Shown piece after piece: positions 7,174 to 11,416 of a DNA stretch of 11,416 nt. Origin of the DNA: Ruminococcus sp. (GTDB lineage: Bacteria; Bacillota; Clostridia; Oscillospirales; Ruminococcaceae); assembly GCA_014799765.1 (NCBI GenBank), contig JAAVHK010000152.1:1-11416 (forward strand), read 5' to 3'. Every line of letters starts with the position of its first letter. Position 1 is the first letter of the stretch. The notes beneath the pieces were generated by a model. It saw only the letters and a program-made list of their open reading frames with translations. It had not been told where the DNA came from and made no database searches. Position numbers and translations under genes: made by a program.

Positions 7174-7226
7174 GGACATATGTATGTCCGGCAATAATTT
7201 CTGAGTGCCGTTTTATGTCCTTTTTT
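7174..7226 (+). terminator. Nested hairpin with T6 tail and an alternative fold, attenuator-like
   Basis: GGACATA (7174-7180) can pair with TATGTCC at 7214-7220, which is followed at once by six T (7221-7226), a terminator form. An inner stem CGGCA (7189-7193) with TGCCG (7206-7210) supports it. The same GGACATA can instead pair with an identical TATGTCC at 7183-7189, giving a tight local hairpin that would break the terminator form. Nothing on the plus strand is known to be transcribed into it, so it is either a leader element of an upstream plus-strand promoter I did not find, or an insulator against antisense transcription. Confidence 0.5.
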
Positions 7227-7236
7227 ACAAAAACTG

Positions 7237-7265
7237 TTGACAATAACGTTATATTATGATATTTG
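7237..7265 (+). promoter_or_regulatory. Candidate promoter of the toxin/immunity/sheath operon
   Basis: A perfect TTGACA is at 7237-7242, but the hexamer 17 bases on (TATTTG, 7260-7265) is a poor -10 box; TATGAT and TATAGT nearby have the wrong spacing. A 10-bp palindrome, ATAACGTTAT (7243-7252), sits directly after the -35 box and could be an operator. A weak, regulated promoter would fit a toxin gene. Confidence 0.4.
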
Positions 7266-7313
7266 TATAGTAACGGTTTAACAATTATATATTTGAAAAT
7301 ATAAGGTGATAGT

Positions 7314-8696
7314 ATGTCATACTATGTTTTTTCGTGTGCAAGATGTACATGCACAAACGGTGGACAAGGTGTACTTAATGCAAGCATTGCAGATAATAAC
7401 ACCACATTCAACGGACGTCATATAATTACCATCAATAAAGAACCTGCTATGACGGGTCCGTGTGCGACTATCAAAGTATGTAATCCGGCATGGGTTGGGA
7501 ACTGGATTAATACTGAACTATGTGTAACAAGTGCCTGTGGTACTCCTGTTATTCTGAATACCTCAATAAAAATATGTGCATATGGTGGTATAGTGAAAAT
7601 AGCTGACCCTAATAATAATGTTGTAATGAATACAGGTATATCTGATGTTACTCTTGACAAAAATCTTAAAAAAGATATTGACAATCAGATAAATACATAT
7701 AATCAGGAAACTACCGACGAACAAAAAAAGATGTCCGATAAGGCATATGCAGATGTGTTCGGAGCTTTAGGCGAAGTGTATGCTAAATTTGAAGACAAAA
7801 ATAAAAGCATTATGGAAAAAACCGGTGACACTGAGCCGGAACCCCCGAAAAAATCAGAATCTTCTGCAAAACTGTATAATCCCAGTGAAGACGGTATATG
7901 TTCCGGAAAATGTCCGCCGGAATATGCGGAAACCTGTACTCTTAAAAAGTCTGTTCCGTCTGATACGATACTTCTTGACAATGAAAACAATTCGGGAAAA
8001 CTCAAAAAAAATATGAATAAAGAACTTCCGCCGGAAGATGACGAAACTATTTCCAGAATAAAAAAAATTTCTTCAAGTCTCAGCGATAAAGTTGAGTGTA
8101 CTGAAGCATATCATCATCTTATCCCAGGTAATCAGTGTATGAACAAGAATAAATTTCTTGTCACGCTTGCTAACCTGTACGGTTATGACATAAACAACCC
8201 GAATAATGCTGTATGTCTGCCTATGTTAAAAAAAGTCGACAAGAACATTACCGAAGAAGAATGGCTGAAAGCTAAATATGATGTTATCAGAGGAACTGGC
8301 AGGCAATTACATCTCGGCGGACACAGTTACAATTTAGATACGAACGGAAAAGAAGAATATATCAGGGAAGATGCTGTTGCGAACATTAAGACAACAAGAG
8401 CAGACAACTATGAAGCAACTGTATTAGCTAATCTTAACGACAGAGTTGCTGATGTATTGAAAGATAAATTAAGTAACTCATGTCGTATGAATCTTTCGGA
8501 AGAACAGAAACAGAAAGAAAAAGAAGATTTTCAGGAACTTATGGACGATTTAAGTCAAGCAATAAAAGAAGCTATTCTTGATTACCCTACGGAAATGGCT
8601 TATACAGAAAATTATTATGTTTCCAAAGATGCAATGGCATACGATAAGAGTAAGACAAAATCATTTGACGAGTTTAAAAAACTTACGAAAGGATAA
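7314..8696 (+). CDS. PAAR-like (DUF4280-type) protein with C-terminal AHH-like nuclease toxin domain
   Basis: The product is 460 residues. Residues 1 to about 105 match the DUF4280 PAAR-like layout: cysteines 8, 11, 13, 50, 56, 70, 75 and 88, then the typical ending ICAYGGIVKI (87-96). Such domains cap the spike of contractile injection systems and carry toxins. Residues about 110-255 are a low-complexity charged linker with Cys196, Cys200 and Cys208. The toxin domain begins near 258. AYHHLIPGNQ (265-274, His267 and His268), then GYDINNPNNAVCLP and HLGGHSY (333-339), are the signature of HNH/AHH-type nucleases, here with Ala-Tyr-His-His rather than Ala-His-His. It probably cuts DNA in a competitor. 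The start is ATG 7314 with AAGGTGAT at 7303-7310. A likely immunity gene follows after 7 bases. Cleavage of RNA instead is possible. Confidence 0.88.
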   Translation: MSYYVFSCARCTCTNGGQGVLNASIADNNTTFNGRHIITINKEPAMTGPCATIKVCNPAWVGNWINTELCVTSACGTPVILNTSIKICAYGGIVKIADPNNNVVMNTGISDVTLDKNLKKDIDNQINTYNQETTDEQKKMSDKAYADVFGALGEVYAKFEDKNKSIMEKTGDTEPEPPKKSESSAKLYNPSEDGICSGKCPPEYAETCTLKKSVPSDTILLDNENNSGKLKKNMNKELPPEDDETISRIKKISSSLSDKVECTEAYHHLIPGNQCMNKNKFLVTLANLYGYDINNPNNAVCLPMLKKVDKNITEEEWLKAKYDVIRGTGRQLHLGGHSYNLDTNGKEEYIREDAVANIKTTRADNYEATVLANLNDRVADVLKDKLSNSCRMNLSEEQKQKEKEDFQELMDDLSQAIKEAILDYPTEMAYTENYYVSKDAMAYDKSKTKSFDEFKKLTKG

Positions 8697-8703
8697 AAAT
8701 AAA

Positions 8704-9273
8704 TTGAGTAATTATTACATAATGTCCGCTGATATTCTTCCTGAATACGCCGCCATAGATACCGACAGCGTTGATTTCAGATATAAAAATGCCTGTAAAA
8801 AATGTGAACATCAGCATATAGACATAAAAACAGCTACCGTAATAAATGTTGACCTCGAAAGCGGTGACATTTATCCCGATTTTATTTACAATGAGGGAAC
8901 AGGTATACCTCTTATTTCCGATCGCTTGAAGAATATACTTGAAGACTTTGAAATGGAATATGTTCTTTTCAGTAAGGTTATACTTTATCATGAAACTTTA
9001 CGCAAGGAACACGAGTGCTGGCTTATGCTTCCGCCTAAAATAGAATGTCTCGACTATGAAAAAAGCATAATAATCGGACGTGCAGGTATATTACGCAAAG
9101 CAGTTATAGATGAAAGAAAAACAGGCAGATTCAATATATTTAAAATCTGCGATAAAAGCGGATTAATGGCAAGTCAGAAAATTTTCATAACAGAAGAGCT
9201 TGTACAGTATCTGAAAAAAGTACAGGAAGATGAGGACATAACCTTGAAAAATGTCATTATAAGTAGTCTGTGA
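8704..9273 (+). CDS. Imm11/DUF1629-like immunity protein
   Basis: The product is 189 residues from TTG 8704, with AAAGGAT at 8688-8694 within the end of the toxin gene. The frame stays open upstream to 8578, but that ATG lies well inside the toxin gene and lacks a ribosome site; ATG 8722 is a weaker alternative. The order of features fits the Imm11 (DUF1629) group: an N-terminal YYIMSAD strand, a DLESGDIYPDF stretch, PLISDRLKNILEDF (the 'serine, leucine-rich helix, acidic end' typical of the family), WLMLPPKIECLDYEKS, and a C-terminal IFITEELVQYLKK. Imm11 proteins neutralise polymorphic toxins delivered by several secretion systems. Immediate downstream placement, translational closeness and length all point to immunity against the nuclease domain encoded before it. 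The family call is from pattern memory. Confidence 0.75.
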   Translation: MSNYYIMSADILPEYAAIDTDSVDFRYKNACKKCEHQHIDIKTATVINVDLESGDIYPDFIYNEGTGIPLISDRLKNILEDFEMEYVLFSKVILYHETLRKEHECWLMLPPKIECLDYEKSIIIGRAGILRKAVIDERKTGRFNIFKICDKSGLMASQKIFITEELVQYLKKVQEDEDITLKNVIISSL

Positions 9274-9292
9274 ATCAGCTACGGTTGATTCA
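9271..9292 (+). other. Stable hairpin over the immunity stop codon
   Basis: TGAATCAGC (9271-9279) pairs with GTTGATTCA (9284-9292), 9 bp with one G-T pair, around a TACG tetraloop. The TGA stop is in the stem. No T run follows, so it is not a standard terminator. It may protect or process the mRNA between the toxin/immunity pair and the large gene. Confidence 0.6.
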
Positions 9293-9325
9293 TGAAGATA
9301 AATATTATTACAGGAGAGTGTAAAA

Positions 9326-11416
9326 ATGCCAATTGAACAATCAAGCAGAACTATTATTTTTGAACAGTTCAGTCCGGGAGTAAATTATGTTACCGGCAAG
9401 CCTACTGACAGACTTGACTTTATGCTAAGGAAGAATCCCGACGACAAACTTCTTAAAGAAATTGAAGAAACGCTCGGAGTTTCAAGTTATGAAGAATTTC
9501 TGAAAAAATTCAAGCCTGTTATCTATGAAAAACAGGTAGGCAACCCAGATACCGGCGATATATCTTTTGAATATTCCCTCGATATGCCCCCCGCACCCTT
9601 CGTTGAGATAGATATAACAAATCAGAAATTCTATGAAATAGCAAACAAAATCTATGACCAGAAAAATTCAAGCGGTGAAAGTAATCTTGATTTCAGATAC
9701 GACGAGATACTTGAAGTTCTTACCCCGAAAAAGCTTATCAGGGAAATGAAGAACATGAGAAGACAGCTTGAATATAAAATTAACAAGGCTCTTGAATACG
9801 AAGCAGAAGACCCCGATTCCGACGAGTTCGCAGAATATGCTGACGAAGTTTTAAAAATAAGAAACAAAATTATCAATAAATATGGTAACGGCAGTATGTC
9901 CGGTCTGCTTACGCTTGCTATGGGAGATAATCAGACAAAACTTGACTACATCGAAAGACATGAATTGCAACTGGGCATTAAAGATTCCGACATAGTAAGC
10001 GAAACAAAACTTATCTCTTGTGATACCACTTTCGACGAAGACGGTAATATAAAAATAATTCCGGCTGAAATTACTGGTTCTTCCGGAAGAGATACAAAAC
10101 GCCTTACTTCTTCAAAACAGTTTCTTCTTGAAACCCTCACGGTTGATATTGACGAGTGTGCAGACGATAAAATAAAACAATCTTCATTTGCAAGAAATAC
10201 AATTCTTTCTACATTTATCGGACTGGACGTAAACGGCAGTACAGCTCTTACGGAACTTAACAAGGAAGAACTTATTATCAGACGTGACCAGTATAACAGA
10301 TACTACAAAAAAATGCAGGAGGGCTTCGCAGAACAGATGATAGCCCTTGTTGAAAAATTCCTTAATATGAGAGCATTTTTTGACCACGCCGGTGTAAAGA
10401 ACAAAAATACTGAAACAAAAGTCATCATTGCAAACTGCAATATCACTGACCTTATGGAAAACGAAGAAACAAAAGGTTTCTTCAGAAATTATCTTGAACG
10501 CCTCGGTAATCAGTCCGGAAACGAAAAACTCTGGAATATGATTGTACCGGCTCTTCATGACAGTGATTTCCTTGACCCTGGCAGAAAAAAAGCCTCACTC
10601 CGCAGTAGTCTTAAGGCAACAATGAATGTCAACAAAATGGAAACAGACGGTCTTGTAACTTTCAATGCTTTCAAGAATTTCATGAAAATGATTGAAGAAA
10701 TAAAAATACCCGTTTTCACTTATTTTAATTTCAAAGGTAACGAAAAAACAAGTTTCGGTTCAATCTCAAACAATGTTGATATTATCAATGAATTCAAGGA
10801 AAAGTGTAATAAGATTCCTGAGGGTGTAAAGCCTTATTCAGTTTTCTGTTATCCTAATTTCACAGTAAAGTCAAGAAGTGCCGGAAAAATCAACTTCGGC
10901 AAGGTAAGCGGAGATACTGGCGACAAGGATATTTCCATAAAATTTCCTGGTATATATATTGACGCTTCATACGTTGCCTGCGGTATGATGATTGCTTCAC
11001 AGTGCAATGACTATCTTGAAAAAAACGGCTTCAACGTAAATAAAGGCGACGCTTATCCGCCTGTAAGATTTGACTTCGAAGACGAATTTAATATAAAAAC
11101 AAAGACCGTTGCATTAAGAGACAAAATTATAACAAAAATGAACAGGGAATCAGGCTATTCAATGTCAGATGATGTTGTAAACGCCATAAGGGAAAACGGT
11201 GGATTCGGTTTCTGTTTTTCGTGCGAAGAACATACTGATTCAGACGGCAAAACAGTACAGAATGCATATGTTCTGAAAGCAAGAACTCTCAGTCTTGAAA
11301 ACAAGGACGACGGTTCTTATTATCGTCCTATATATCAGTCAATGGTAAAAGTATTCCTTAAAATGATGTATAAGATTAATGGCGAAACAAATATGAAAAA
11401 TCTTATAAACAAGTGG
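9326..11416 (+). CDS. Candidate contractile sheath protein (TssC/VipB-like), 3' truncated by window
   Basis: An open frame of 697 codons starts at ATG 9326 (AGGAG at 9312-9316) and runs past the window end. Residues about 135-180 are a charged coiled coil. From about 250 on, the layout resembles TssC/VipB sheath proteins: a helix around 343 followed by a strand segment (TKVIIANCNITDL), a helix plus IPVFTYF near 440-460, IDASYVACGMMIASQ near 545, and a C-terminal GFGFCFSCEE (626-635), then VLKARTLS and YYRPIYQSMVKVFLKMMY. The last part mirrors the sheath pattern 'GF-x-PL-x-H, then ARLPYML'. No exact family signature is present. Residues 64-92 (VIYEKQVGNPDTGD, then DMPP) faintly recall TssB, so a TssB-TssC fusion is possible. 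TssC is usually about 500 residues; this is longer. It follows a PAAR-like toxin and its immunity gene, which supports a contractile injection role. Confidence 0.6.
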   Translation, partial: MPIEQSSRTIIFEQFSPGVNYVTGKPTDRLDFMLRKNPDDKLLKEIEETLGVSSYEEFLKKFKPVIYEKQVGNPDTGDISFEYSLDMPPAPFVEIDITNQKFYEIANKIYDQKNSSGESNLDFRYDEILEVLTPKKLIREMKNMRRQLEYKINKALEYEAEDPDSDEFAEYADEVLKIRNKIINKYGNGSMSGLLTLAMGDNQTKLDYIERHELQLGIKDSDIVSETKLISCDTTFDEDGNIKIIPAEITGSSGRDTKRLTSSKQFLLETLTVDIDECADDKIKQSSFARNTILSTFIGLDVNGSTALTELNKEELIIRRDQYNRYYKKMQEGFAEQMIALVEKFLNMRAFFDHAGVKNKNTETKVIIANCNITDLMENEETKGFFRNYLERLGNQSGNEKLWNMIVPALHDSDFLDPGRKKASLRSSLKATMNVNKMETDGLVTFNAFKNFMKMIEEIKIPVFTYFNFKGNEKTSFGSISNNVDIINEFKEKCNKIPEGVKPYSVFCYPNFTVKSRSAGKINFGKVSGDTGDKDISIKFPGIYIDASYVACGMMIASQCNDYLEKNGFNVNKGDAYPPVRFDFEDEFNIKTKTVALRDKIITKMNRESGYSMSDDVVNAIRENGGFGFCFSCEEHTDSDGKTVQNAYVLKARTLSLENKDDGSYYRPIYQSMVKVFLKMMYKINGETNMKNLINKW

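Noticed and set aside
8578..8703. Upstream ATG start for the immunity protein
   Set aside because: It would overlap the toxin gene by about 120 bases with no ribosome site, and the extra residues are the toxin gene's out-of-frame reading.
9652..10558. Minus-strand open frames opposite the large right-hand gene
   Set aside because: They are shadows of a continuous 697-codon plus-strand frame with a good start.
1..11416. CRISPR arrays, tRNA or rRNA genes, insertion sequences and integrase sites
   Set aside because: I saw no regular spaced repeats, cloverleaf, transposase, integrase or terminal inverted repeats.

Overview
The window is AT-rich, with A/T-rich intergenic spaces, strong AGGAGG-type ribosome binding sites and frequent TTG starts. 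This points to a low-GC Gram-positive bacterium of the Clostridia. The protein style recalls gut or rumen Ruminococcaceae, possibly Ruminococcus, but that is an impression, not a search result.

Left part, 1-5392, plus strand. The tail of a helical protein ends at 132 and is followed by a strong hairpin. Next comes a tight run of six genes: three small helical proteins (285-782, 810-1124, 1137-1517), an alpha/beta-hydrolase (lipase-like, GHSKG nucleophile) with a helical C-terminal module (1523-3370), a 569-residue protein of unknown function with a glycine-rich hydrophobic stretch (3391-5100), and an 82-residue helical protein (5144-5392). A bidirectional terminator closes the run. Two modules are reused in opposite arrangements. 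One, called here the HDYS domain, is stand-alone before the lipase but is the N-terminus of the 569-residue protein. The other, called here the YDT module, is the C-terminus of the lipase but stands alone after the 569-residue protein. This looks like two effector/partner units secreted or assembled by one machine, with ESX/LXG-like helical partners. No secretion ATPase is visible.

Middle, 5445-7152, minus strand. A two-gene operon, yitT-family membrane protein then a Sir2 deacylase, is driven by a consensus promoter (TTGACA, 17 bp, TATAAT). It looks like ordinary chromosomal content set between two accessory blocks.

Right part, 7174-11416, plus strand. After an attenuator-like structure and a TTGACA box come three genes. 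They encode a PAAR-like (DUF4280-type) protein with a C-terminal HH-type nuclease toxin domain, an Imm11/DUF1629-like immunity protein, and a large protein, open at the window edge, whose C-terminal half follows the layout of contractile sheath proteins (TssC/VipB type). A PAAR-like spike tip, toxin, immunity protein and sheath candidate together suggest an effector-loaded contractile injection system in a Gram-positive bacterium. Whether the left-hand helical/lipase cluster is cargo of the same machine or of a type VII-like system cannot be settled here.
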